Shown here piece by piece: positions 33,715 to 42,929 of a stretch of DNA of 64,000 nucleotides. Where the stretch lies: the IMG/VR virus record IMGVR_UViG_3300007735_000804, positions 62,001 through 126,000 of that record; one strand, 5' to 3'. This DNA comes from a virus. Position 1 is the first letter of the stretch. Each line of letters opens with the position of its first letter. The notes beneath the pieces were generated by a model that saw only the letters and a list, made by a program, of their open reading frames with translations, was not told the origin of the DNA and ran no database searches. The translations under genes were made by a program, and so were the position numbers.

Positions 33715-34556
33715 TATCCAATAAAATCGTAAGGAGGAAGTTCATAATCCATAGACATTCTTTGTCTTATGTTTTCTAATTCTTTTTCAGCATCTTCATA
33801 AATTTCTCTTCCATTCAATTCTATACCACCTGGAAGTTTAACACCCCTAAATTTAATTAGATTTTGACCCCATTGTCTTTTCATTAGTGCGGTCAAATAT
33901 CTTTTTAAAAAACTATCGTTATATACTTTAGTAAAATCTTCTGGGTTTAAAATTCTATAACAATCAATGACAATAAATGTATCTTTCGCCTTTGTTCCCC
34001 AATCAATATCTAAATAAAGTCTATTTTGTCTTTTATTAAATCTAATTTGCTTATCTGTAGAAAGTAAAAAGTCAATATCTTCAAGATAAGTTTTAACCAT
34101 AGCATACTGTAGAAGTTCTACAGAGTTAAAATAATATAAATCATTTAAAAATAACTGATATTTAATACTAAACATTCCAGCAGAAATTGAACTAGTATCA
34201 AATTTAAAAACTTTTTCAACTCCAATTATTGAATCTGGAACTTGAATAAAATTAGAATTTTCATAAAAATTAAAAGTGGTTGTTCCAATACCACTAATAT
34301 TTGCAGAACCAGTTGTTGTTACAATTCCCACACCTGTTGTGGGAACTGCTCTTCCTCTATTCAAATCATTTTCCGTAATTTTATATTTCAAATACATTCT
34401 CTCAACACCATCAAAATGACGCTCTTGAAAATACTGAAGAGCATCATCAACTAAATCATCTATTTGATCATCATCTAAATTAATTTCTAAAACTGGAGCA
34501 CCTAATCTTCGCAAACAATAATCTATTAGTTCTTGCCTTCCTGCTGGTTTAGACAT
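33714..34556 (-). CDS. 13: Neck protein gp13
   Basis: The 280-residue protein starts MSKPAGRQELIDYCLRRLGA, then DDDQIDDLVDDALQYFQERH, and later KRQWGQNLIKFRGVKLPGG, matching T4 gp13 (309). It is a head-completion protein. It sits in the conserved 13-14-15-16 order with 1-nt stop/start overlaps on both sides. Confidence 0.96.
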   Translation of the reverse strand: MSKPAGRQELIDYCLRRLGAPVLEINLDDDQIDDLVDDALQYFQERHFDGVERMYLKYKITENDLNRGRAVPTTGVGIVTTTGSANISGIGTTTFNFYENSNFIQVPDSIIGVEKVFKFDTSSISAGMFSIKYQLFLNDLYYFNSVELLQYAMVKTYLEDIDFLLSTDKQIRFNKRQNRLYLDIDWGTKAKDTFIVIDCYRILNPEDFTKVYNDSFLKRYLTALMKRQWGQNLIKFRGVKLPGGIELNGREIYEDAEKELENIRQRMSMDYELPPYDFIG

Positions 34557-35011
34557 TAATAGATTCCTCCATCTATTACACTTGCCCAGGTAGGGATACC
34601 TGATGCATCTGTTGAAAGTATATAGTTAGTTTCGGTTATTGCTGCTGAAGTTGTTCCAGTAGAAACCAATCTATCTAAATTATCAAAATATGCCACCCCA
34701 AAAGATTGACCTGGGGGATAATAAATTGATTGATTTACAGTCAAAATGCCAGTAATATTTGCATTTCTTGCAGTAAATTCATCAAATACTAAATCATCAG
34801 AAACATATAAATCGCCATCAATGTAGACATTATTTTTAAATGTACTTACACCAACAAAGGTTGATACACCACTAACACTTAATTGCGTTACTGAAGCAAT
34901 ACCACCAATCACATTTTCTGCAACTACAGCCTGTCCACCAGCTGCTCCAGAAATACTAGCAACAACTTTTACTGCATTTTGTTGTCCAAATCTGACTTTA
35001 ATATCGGACAT
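34556..35011 (-). CDS. Small fibre-like virion protein upstream of gp13
   Basis: The 151-residue protein is V/S/T/G-rich. A short repeat SVSGVSTFVGVSTFKNNVYI then DGDLYVSDDL resembles the repeated strands found in phage fibre and whisker proteins. The position is where wac (fibritin) lies in T4. There is no clear coiled coil, so it is not an evident fibritin, but an accessory fibre role fits. Confidence 0.75.
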   Translation of the reverse strand: MSDIKVRFGQQNAVKVVASISGAAGGQAVVAENVIGGIASVTQLSVSGVSTFVGVSTFKNNVYIDGDLYVSDDLVFDEFTARNANITGILTVNQSIYYPPGQSFGVAYFDNLDRLVSTGTTSAAITETNYILSTDASGIPTWASVIDGGIY

Positions 35012-35355
35012 TATCGAGTAACTCCCTCTCTTACGAGAACCATACCCTCAATAACCCTATTCTTAATTCCATAAGCATCAATAATTACAACATCATAAAC
35101 GTATCTTCCCGGTTTTATATTTGATGTTGTTTCTGAAGTTAATACTAAACTAATTTTTCCGGAAGTAACGGGATATAAAATAGATGTAGTAAATGTTACT
35201 GCGGAAGAACTTCCTGACCATTTTCGAAGTTGAGCTTCTACCGTATACCCAGTTAAATTGAATGCTGAATTCGTATCAGTTCCTTCTAATGTAAAAGTTT
35301 GTGAAAAATCAGAACCGGCATTTATAACTAGGTTATTGACATATACGGCTGCCAT
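35011..35355 (-). CDS. Small beta-rich structural protein (114 aa)
   Basis: The 114-residue Ig-like beta pattern runs NAGSDFSQTFTLEG, NLTGYTVEAQLRKW, then ISLVLTSETTSNIKPGRYVYDVVI. It resembles the small N-terminal domains of baseplate upper proteins in other phages, and in cyanophages it is a common small virion ORF. It has a TATAAATA promoter of its own and a TAATG junction to the next gene. Function is unknown beyond probable virion location. Confidence 0.75.
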   Translation of the reverse strand: MAAVYVNNLVINAGSDFSQTFTLEGTDTNSAFNLTGYTVEAQLRKWSGSSSAVTFTTSILYPVTSGKISLVLTSETTSNIKPGRYVYDVVIIDAYGIKNRVIEGMVLVREGVTR

Positions 35356-35378
35356 CTATTTTTTTAAGATCTACTTCT

Positions 35379-35386
35379 TATTTATA
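35379..35386 (-). promoter_or_regulatory. Late promoter TATAAATA for the neck gene cluster
   Basis: A perfect late box overlaps the stop codon of the 56-residue ORF (35382-35384). It probably drives 35011-35355 and the following neck genes. Confidence 0.8.
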
Positions 35387-35552
35387 TGGGTCCAAGTGCC
35401 GCTATAACTTCTTGCTGCTTCAAATATAATTTGCAATAAAGTTTAGCAAAATTTTTCAATTCAGTTTTATTTAATTGGTCAATACATCTAACATGTTTTT
35501 CATATTCAAATAATTTATCTATTGATTCTAGACTAATGTCATTTGGATCCAT
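35382..35552 (-). CDS. Small conserved cyanophage protein, 56 aa
   Basis: A 56-residue ORF starts at ATG 35550-35552, overlapping the end of the upstream gene by 14 nt, and ends at TAA 35382-35384. The sequence is helical: SLESIDKLFEYEKHVR, then LKNFAKLYCKLYLKQQEVIA. The LKNFAKLYxKLYLKQQE part matches a small protein I recall from other cyanophages next to the large tail genes. Function is unknown; it could be a chaperone for fibre assembly. Confidence 0.75.
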   Translation of the reverse strand: MDPNDISLESIDKLFEYEKHVRCIDQLNKTELKNFAKLYCKLYLKQQEVIAALGPI

Positions 35553-35739
35553 TAATAATCTCCCTTAATAAAAATTTAATTTCATTGATATCTTTTTTTA
35601 TTTGTTCAATCTCAAGATTTTGTAACTCTCTATTATTTTTTGAATTCATATATTGAGTATACGAGTTATTATCGCAGTTTAATATTGCTCCCGTCTGTTC
35701 ATCACGATATAAATTTGGAAATCCTTTTACTGGTATCAT
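35539..35739 (-). CDS. Small conserved cyanophage protein, 66 aa
   Basis: The 66-residue protein starts MIPVKGFPNLYRDEQTGAIL, with a C-terminal coiled helix (LEIEQIKKDINEIKFLLREI). The GFPxLYRDExTGAI start is a recurring cyanophage motif. It shares its first base with the stop of the 2395-residue gene (TAATG) and overlaps the next small ORF by 14 nt. Virion or assembly role unknown. Confidence 0.78.
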   Translation of the reverse strand: MIPVKGFPNLYRDEQTGAILNCDNNSYTQYMNSKNNRELQNLEIEQIKKDINEIKFLLREIINGSK

Positions 35740-38700
35740 TATGCTAGAGCAATACTTCGAAGATCTTTAAATCTTGGAGGATATGCTTGGTTGGTTCCAG
35801 ACATTACAATTTTAATTGTGTAACCAACAAAACTTCCAAGATTTGATGCAGAAAATTCATAGTCTAAAAATTGATTTATCAAACTTGCAGGAACAAAAAC
35901 ATCAGAGAGACCACTATTTTTTGATAGATCTACTACATCTAAATAACCATCTAGATTAGTATCTAATTTTAGATTATCATAACCGGGAAATAACTCAAAG
36001 GAAGGTTCGACTTCACTGGAGTCTGGTCTAATTAAACTATATAATACTCTAAAATCAGCAGATGAATGTCTATATGCACTCACAATTACTTTCAATGAAG
36101 TTGCAGGTTGTGCTAATCTAACCGTGTTAGAAATATATATTGCGGAGTGTGGATCATTACGAATACCATTAACTCTATTATCGTTAGCATAATCTGTAAT
36201 TGGTTTATTTAATCTATTATTCAAGAATTGTGCAGAAGATTCTTTCCAGAAAATCATCGGTGATAAATTGGAATCAGTTGTCTTCAGATCAATTTTCATT
36301 GTAAATGATTTGCTTCTTAAGAACGTAGATGGATTCAAATATTGCTGTTCATTGTCATTTGAACAAACAATTCTAGTTGAACTTAATTTGTTTTCAACTC
36401 CTAATTGAACATTTTCATAACCTTGATCAATAAATGGAGTTTCATTTCCACTTACACTTTTTCCACTTACAGTCCGTATTTGACCACTTATAGACGTTGG
36501 TGATCCTGGATTGATTGTAGTTATTTGAGGAATAACGCTACTAAATTGAATATTTTGAGTTGCTCTAACTTTATTACCACCACAAGATGATTCACTATTA
36601 AATGAAAGTTGTGGATAATTTGTTGGTGTATTATCTACAGATCGATCTATTCCATTAGAAGAACGATCAAATTCAAGATAATAACTATCAATATCAATAT
36701 TAGTACTGCTTACGTTGTGTGTTTTATTTATTCTTCTCAAAGAAACGCCACCAACTTCATACTTATATACTGGTGTATTTAAGTCATGTGTAATAGATGC
36801 AGTTGAATCTATTCCTCTGGTAAGAGTTCCTAAAGTATTTGATCCAACGGTTTCGTATTTAATGATTTCATCTTCAATTTTAATATATCCAGGGTTTGTT
36901 GTTGGTGTAACTGGTTTTCCTTCAAAAGTAGTAAAATTAGATGTTGAAGCAACGCTAATAGTTGAATCCGATGTTAATAATCTGGTTGATAATGTAGTTG
37001 AAGGTACATCACTTTCTACATTTGAAATTGTAAGTTTATTTACACTAGAATACATACCATGCTCAAACTGGTCAATTTTAAAGAAATTGCCAGAGTAAAT
37101 TCCACCAACAGGTGTTGATGATGTAATTGAAGTAGTTGCTAATGGCAATAAATTTCCAGAATTATCATAATATGATAAAGTTGCAATGCCAACATTAAAT
37201 GAATTTCCTTGAACATTACTCAAATATAATGTATCAATATTATTACCAGTTCCAGTAATTGTAATACGTGCGTCACGACCACCAACAGGACTTACTGTCG
37301 AAGTTACAATCCCAACAACATCGCCTACTTTATAACCATTTCCAGGATTGACTACAGTTGGAGTTCCACTAATTATTCCATTAGATGCATTGATATTTAA
37401 TGTCAATCCACTACCACTTCCAGTAATATTATAGGTTTGAACACTACTTGTGGTAGTATAATTTGAACCACCTGTAGTAAGACCTACAGAAGTAGCGGAA
37501 CTTCCTGTTCCTACAATGTAACCATAATTATAAGAAGCAGATTGAACAGAAATTTTTCTACCAGTTGTTAGTATTCCTATAATGGAAGAATTGGTTATTG
37601 TAGTAATACCAAGGTTAATTTTTCTTGGTAAAATTGTAATTGGATTTGATTTTAAAGTTGGAACATAACTATTACTTGCATCTAAAGTTGGATTTTGGAA
37701 TAAAACTGTACCAGTTTTAGATGTGAAGTTTGCTTTATACAGTTTGAACTTTAAATCTTGATATTGATTTGCTGTCCAAATTGATCCATTTTGAGATTTA
37801 AATAGACTTCCAATTGCAAATTGTCTAGAATATCTAACCGCTTGAGAATCTGGTAGACTTGCAGTTTCTATAGTTTTTTCTCCCATCTCCGCAATCCAAA
37901 CTTCATATTGATCACTCTGAGGTGCAAGAAGAACTATCGCATATTCTAATCCCGGTGCGAGATAAATTGGGTAATCAAATGTTACTTTTGTTGCAACCGA
38001 AGCATTTGATGATACAACTATATCGCTTGGATTTAAGGTAACCGATTTTCCAATCACGGATCTAGTAGGAGTTCCCAACTCTACTGTTCTTACCTCAACT
38101 GTTAACGGTGCATTTCCGGGATCTTTATTCTTAAAGAATATATCAACTGCAGTTAAGTAAGCGCCATTAGCATCATCATTTGGTTTAAGACCATTTCCAG
38201 CTTCTGTAACACCACCAACAGAGAAAGATTGTGCCAAGGGGTCTACAAAATAAATTGTAGTTGTTGTAGATATAATATTTTGTCTTTCTTCCCAAGTTCC
38301 CTCTGCTTTATAAATTGTTTCTGCAGATGAAATTAATGTACTTCCTGCAATTGGTGTTTCATTTGTTGAACTTGATGTTAACTTATAAACTTTAGAACCA
38401 GTTGCAATTCTAACCGATGGCGGTGGTGTTGTATTAGGATCTCGTAAAAAGAATGCACCAGATAAAAATCCATTAATATCGGTAATTAACCTCAAATCTT
38501 TTACATACGAAATTGCACCACTGGTTTGTCCAACTAATTTCATGCCTCTAACTAAATAACCAGAATATAAACCCTGTGCTTCCAAACATAGAGATTGAAT
38601 ATCAATATTTAAAATTTTTGAAGATGCACTATATGAAGATGGTATATTTTCCAAAGATGAATATGGATTTGCTGTAAAAGTGATAGTTGGATTGCTATAT

Positions 38701-41700
38701 GGTCCTTCTTTATGATTTGACTGTGCTACTCTAAAACTAATTAATTTATTTCCGTCATATGAACCAACAACTGTTTCTCCAACTTGATATGCTGCAGAAG
38801 ACCCATAATTTGCCAATGAAGAATCAGTTGCTATTTCGACAAGTTTAGGAATAAAATCTACCCCACTATTGCCGTCTAAAAATTGATAAACTCTGGTTAA
38901 TGGTTTTAAATTGACCGCACTAAAACCCGTGTTTCTAGACCTCATATAGAGTTCTGTTCCACTTGAAACTAATCTATCTTCTGTAGTAGTTTGACTTTCT
39001 TGACCTACAATAGCGTATGTTCCGGTAGCATATAACCAAACCCAATTAGTTTGATTAACAAAAACGTCCTCTAAACGAATTGTTCTTACCCAACTATCAT
39101 TTGCAGGACTTAATTTAATAGTTCCACTGTATGAAATAACATGAAATGGATTTACATTCTCTACTTTTGTAGCAAAAGTTTGCTCAATCCAACCAATTGA
39201 CTCATATTTTAATGTAATTGTGTCGCCAGTTTTTTGAACATTTGCATCGTATAATGCAAAATTAGTATCTAGATCTAAATTTTGATCTGTAACATTTTCT
39301 GCGGAAACTGGTTTGAGTTTTATGCTATTTTTTGAAATTTTAGGAATCAATTCATCATTTTTAGTATCTACTTCAATGCTGGAAAATGGTACATTAATCA
39401 GATTTGAATTTTTAAAATCATCTACGAAGAAACCAGTTTTAAATCTATCAAAACCTTGTGCGTCTTGAATTTGTAATGTTTGAGTGTTGAGTTCAAGTAA
39501 AGACAGAGAAGTTACTCTTTCTAAATTTTCAACTCTATCTTCAATTTTTCCAATATCTCTCATTGTATAACGTCTATTATCTACCAGAGATATTTGAGCA
39601 TCTTTAGGATTATAAAGATATGGTGGTAAAGTAATGGTTGCGATTTCCATTACATCATCAGATTTACTAGGTGCCTTTGGATTTATTGAAGGTGTTCCCT
39701 GTAAAACTATAAAATTACCAAACTTATCTAAATAAAGTTTATCTATTCTTCCAAGATAAAAATCATATCCAACCAATGCACTTTCATTTGGAGACATTAT
39801 AATTTTCGGTTCAGAACCAAAAGATCTAGAAGAAAAGTCAAATGGTGATGAAGAAGATCCACTAAAAACAGATACCATAGGTCTAAAATCTAAAGCATCT
39901 GACGCTCTCACCGCATTTTTACCTATATTAGGAATGTCTGCAGCAAATCTTTCCTCACTATAACTATTCACTGTAAATACGTCACCAGTATCTCCAGATG
40001 GAATTGAATAATAATCAAATACAACTAAAAGTTGTCTTGAAGGTGCAGATTCTCCAGATTTTCTGACAATTTTTGAATAATCATAATATTGTTCTTTTTG
40101 ACCCTTATCTAATCTAAATTTGGTTGTAATATCTTTATATGTTCCTGGAGTAATTGAAGATATATTTGTTTTAATATTAGATTCCTCAAAAGTTACACTT
40201 TCATTAGAACTAAATCTTCCATTATTTAAATAAACAATACCTAATGCATTTGCTGATGGTTTTGTTACTATTCTTGCTACGGTATTAGTATCATTTCCTA
40301 CAATATTTTCTCCAATGATTGCATTAGTTCCAACATTGACTATAGAACTAAATGAAATTTGATCTAATACTGGAGCACTAGTTGTTAAAGATTCATATAT
40401 TGCAATAACATTAGCAACATCTGGATAATTTAAACTTATTTCTTCATCTTGAACTCTAAGACCATAAAATTGATTATAAGTAAGACCATCTCCAGTAGAA
40501 GTATTAATACCAGTTCCAGATTCAGAATTTTTAGATAAAGTTACATTGATTACTTTTGATCTATTAAATTGCTTTTCTTTACTTTGAATACCATTTTTAA
40601 CAAAAGTTGCATTAATTGCTGCAATATTTTTATTTTGAATATTTGAAAAGGTAACCTGTTCCGAATTTGCACTAATAGAAACTTTATCAGCAGTTAAACT
40701 TTCTATTGTTCCATCTGCATAAAATATGGAATATCTTTCTTCATCAAATGCTTCAAATTTTGCAGTTGTTGAATTAATTCCAAGATTGAATTTGCCAGTA
40801 TCTACCGTTAAAGTAGTTGAAGCTGAAAATGTTGTATTAGATTGGGCGGTAAATGTTATAGTTGAATTATTTAAATTTATTGCTGCAATATTTGAATTGG
40901 GGAGTTGTGCGTATAAAAATCCTTTTTGACTATTTTTAATTTTGGGTTCACCAAGAAAATAAGAACCACTAAAAGTTACTCCTGTACCAGGTAATGAACC
41001 ATCGCATACGCCAGATACACTTGAGACCGCTTCTAACGTTAATGAACTTAAATCTGGGGATATTGATACAACACGGTTATAAACTTCTGCTGTGGCGCCA
41101 GATCTACTATATCTGATGATATTATCTGTTGTAATACCAGTAAATGTTGCTGGAGATGCAATTATTGCAGTACTAATTCCTGCACTTGCTGCATATACTG
41201 TAATTGTTCCAGTTTGATTAATTCTATCTAGTTGGGTATCGGATAAAAATGCTGTAGTAAATCCGGAAATAGTTGTTGGTTGATGAACGGATTTGATATC
41301 TTCAATATCAAAAACTTTAATTGATGAGATAGTTCTTGGATATATTTCCGAGTCATTGATTAAAATTTGTTCACCAACAGAAAAACTACCAGATGTTTGT
41401 CTAATATTAACTATATTGCTGTTGGAACCGGCAGAGACTGCATAACCACTCGCTCCACTACTTTTACCTTTTATAAATGAAGTTGCTGGTAATTGAGCGG
41501 ATGATACTGATTGATTTAATATAAGTTGAGTATAAGTTTGAATATCATAAAGATATAAATCCCAGTTAGTAGATGCACCAGTATATGCAGCATCAGTTAC
41601 ATTAAAACTATAAATTCTTGCTGATCCTATTGTTGTACCAGCAGATACAGTGGTACTATTTTTTCTCTGATTTTGAAAGTATATTTCTTGTTTTTGTTTT

Positions 41701-42926
41701 GGTGTTCCACTTACATTATTAACTCTCAATAAATTACCCATTTCAAATGGAATATTTACTGAAGAAACTGATTGTTTTGTTCTTGGTTTTGCTACATCAA
41801 CAATTTCAATACCAGTTTTTTCTATATCATATCCTTTAATATATGCCTTTCCTGGGGAAAGTTTGATGCACATTAAATCATTTGATGGTGTAGAACCTTG
41901 GTCAGTTTTTTCATTACTAAAAAATAAACCATCATTTCCAAGTCTGTTATTTAATGAATTATTTAATGAAAACTCAAATTGATTAACTACATAATCACCC
42001 GATTCATCATATGTTCTTTGTGCTAGATAATCCCTAATTAAAGCATAATCTGATTTAGTTTCTACTTTTTTAATAGCGCCGTCATCAACCCTTAATAACT
42101 CTATAAAATCAGTATCATTTGTGTCTGTTAAGAGTTTTTTAGTTAAAATTAAAGAAATTTTAAATCTGTCTGCTCCAGGAGCAGCATAATTTGTAAATCC
42201 TTTAGCATTATCATATAATGTTATGTCATCTTTAGCGGTAATGATTTGTTCATCTACTCTGAGACCAACCCTATATGATGGAGTATTTGTGTAATAATCT
42301 AAAATTAAAGTTTGCTTTGCAACTTTAACAAATGTTCCTCTAACAAAATAAATGCCCTCTGCAATAGAAGCAGCTGATCCAATTGCAGTGGAGTCTGAAG
42401 GAATTGTTGTAGCAAAAGGTGTGCCAGCAGAAATTGTTCCTATTGTTTCTGATGCAATTAATGGTTCATTGTCTTGAAATGGATTAATTTCAAAATTTGA
42501 ATCTGAATCTAGGTACTTTACATAAATTGTTGGATATGTTACACCTAAACTGTCATTTGGTGTTTGAATTTTTTGTATAGTTGCAGATATACCAGATATT
42601 TGACCTGTTATTTTCTTACCTACAAAATTTTCTAGATATGATGTTATATCAACACCATATTGTTGTGATACTAATTTTACTGCATTAAATTGTGGATCAA
42701 AAGCGATATTTCCTGGAATAACTAATGATCCTTCTTTAAAAATATGACTACCAAAAGACTCTACCTGATTTTGTAGTATTGATTGAAGAGTATTTAATTC
42801 TCTTGCTTGTATAGGTCTTCCTGGATTAAAAAGAACCTTATAATAATTTTTGTCTCTCGCACCGATATTATTTTCGGCAAAATCATCAAAGTATGGACTT
42901 ACATTAAGATTAATTTTTTGAGCCAT
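35739..42926 (-). CDS. Giant tail/baseplate protein, 2395 aa (DUF4815-type N-terminus)
   Basis: The N-terminus (ISPYFDD-like NVSPYFDDF, then KNYYKVLFNPGRPIQARELNTLQSILQNQVESFGSHIF in blocks) is the DUF4815-type region of phage baseplate/fibre-anchor proteins. The rest is a long beta-rich sequence with modules of the type GSNYTTT and NPGNGYKVGD, and a RGIDSTASITHD loop that resembles repeats in the 3983-residue protein. It lies where T4 has gp9-gp12, so it probably replaces the short tail fibre and baseplate outer proteins. It ends next to two small ORFs. Confidence 0.88.
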   Translation of the reverse strand: MAQKINLNVSPYFDDFAENNIGARDKNYYKVLFNPGRPIQARELNTLQSILQNQVESFGSHIFKEGSLVIPGNIAFDPQFNAVKLVSQQYGVDITSYLENFVGKKITGQISGISATIQKIQTPNDSLGVTYPTIYVKYLDSDSNFEINPFQDNEPLIASETIGTISAGTPFATTIPSDSTAIGSAASIAEGIYFVRGTFVKVAKQTLILDYYTNTPSYRVGLRVDEQIITAKDDITLYDNAKGFTNYAAPGADRFKISLILTKKLLTDTNDTDFIELLRVDDGAIKKVETKSDYALIRDYLAQRTYDESGDYVVNQFEFSLNNSLNNRLGNDGLFFSNEKTDQGSTPSNDLMCIKLSPGKAYIKGYDIEKTGIEIVDVAKPRTKQSVSSVNIPFEMGNLLRVNNVSGTPKQKQEIYFQNQRKNSTTVSAGTTIGSARIYSFNVTDAAYTGASTNWDLYLYDIQTYTQLILNQSVSSAQLPATSFIKGKSSGASGYAVSAGSNSNIVNIRQTSGSFSVGEQILINDSEIYPRTISSIKVFDIEDIKSVHQPTTISGFTTAFLSDTQLDRINQTGTITVYAASAGISTAIIASPATFTGITTDNIIRYSRSGATAEVYNRVVSISPDLSSLTLEAVSSVSGVCDGSLPGTGVTFSGSYFLGEPKIKNSQKGFLYAQLPNSNIAAINLNNSTITFTAQSNTTFSASTTLTVDTGKFNLGINSTTAKFEAFDEERYSIFYADGTIESLTADKVSISANSEQVTFSNIQNKNIAAINATFVKNGIQSKEKQFNRSKVINVTLSKNSESGTGINTSTGDGLTYNQFYGLRVQDEEISLNYPDVANVIAIYESLTTSAPVLDQISFSSIVNVGTNAIIGENIVGNDTNTVARIVTKPSANALGIVYLNNGRFSSNESVTFEESNIKTNISSITPGTYKDITTKFRLDKGQKEQYYDYSKIVRKSGESAPSRQLLVVFDYYSIPSGDTGDVFTVNSYSEERFAADIPNIGKNAVRASDALDFRPMVSVFSGSSSSPFDFSSRSFGSEPKIIMSPNESALVGYDFYLGRIDKLYLDKFGNFIVLQGTPSINPKAPSKSDDVMEIATITLPPYLYNPKDAQISLVDNRRYTMRDIGKIEDRVENLERVTSLSLLELNTQTLQIQDAQGFDRFKTGFFVDDFKNSNLINVPFSSIEVDTKNDELIPKISKNSIKLKPVSAENVTDQNLDLDTNFALYDANVQKTGDTITLKYESIGWIEQTFATKVENVNPFHVISYSGTIKLSPANDSWVRTIRLEDVFVNQTNWVWLYATGTYAIVGQESQTTTEDRLVSSGTELYMRSRNTGFSAVNLKPLTRVYQFLDGNSGVDFIPKLVEIATDSSLANYGSSAAYQVGETVVGSYDGNKLISFRVAQSNHKEGPYSNPTITFTANPYSSLENIPSSYSASSKILNIDIQSLCLEAQGLYSGYLVRGMKLVGQTSGAISYVKDLRLITDINGFLSGAFFLRDPNTTPPPSVRIATGSKVYKLTSSSTNETPIAGSTLISSAETIYKAEGTWEERQNIISTTTTIYFVDPLAQSFSVGGVTEAGNGLKPNDDANGAYLTAVDIFFKNKDPGNAPLTVEVRTVELGTPTRSVIGKSVTLNPSDIVVSSNASVATKVTFDYPIYLAPGLEYAIVLLAPQSDQYEVWIAEMGEKTIETASLPDSQAVRYSRQFAIGSLFKSQNGSIWTANQYQDLKFKLYKANFTSKTGTVLFQNPTLDASNSYVPTLKSNPITILPRKINLGITTITNSSIIGILTTGRKISVQSASYNYGYIVGTGSSATSVGLTTGGSNYTTTSSVQTYNITGSGSGLTLNINASNGIISGTPTVVNPGNGYKVGDVVGIVTSTVSPVGGRDARITITGTGNNIDTLYLSNVQGNSFNVGIATLSYYDNSGNLLPLATTSITSSTPVGGIYSGNFFKIDQFEHGMYSSVNKLTISNVESDVPSTTLSTRLLTSDSTISVASTSNFTTFEGKPVTPTTNPGYIKIEDEIIKYETVGSNTLGTLTRGIDSTASITHDLNTPVYKYEVGGVSLRRINKTHNVSSTNIDIDSYYLEFDRSSNGIDRSVDNTPTNYPQLSFNSESSCGGNKVRATQNIQFSSVIPQITTINPGSPTSISGQIRTVSGKSVSGNETPFIDQGYENVQLGVENKLSSTRIVCSNDNEQQYLNPSTFLRSKSFTMKIDLKTTDSNLSPMIFWKESSAQFLNNRLNKPITDYANDNRVNGIRNDPHSAIYISNTVRLAQPATSLKVIVSAYRHSSADFRVLYSLIRPDSSEVEPSFELFPGYDNLKLDTNLDGYLDVVDLSKNSGLSDVFVPASLINQFLDYEFSASNLGSFVGYTIKIVMSGTNQAYPPRFKDLRSIALA

Positions 42927-42929
42927 CTT

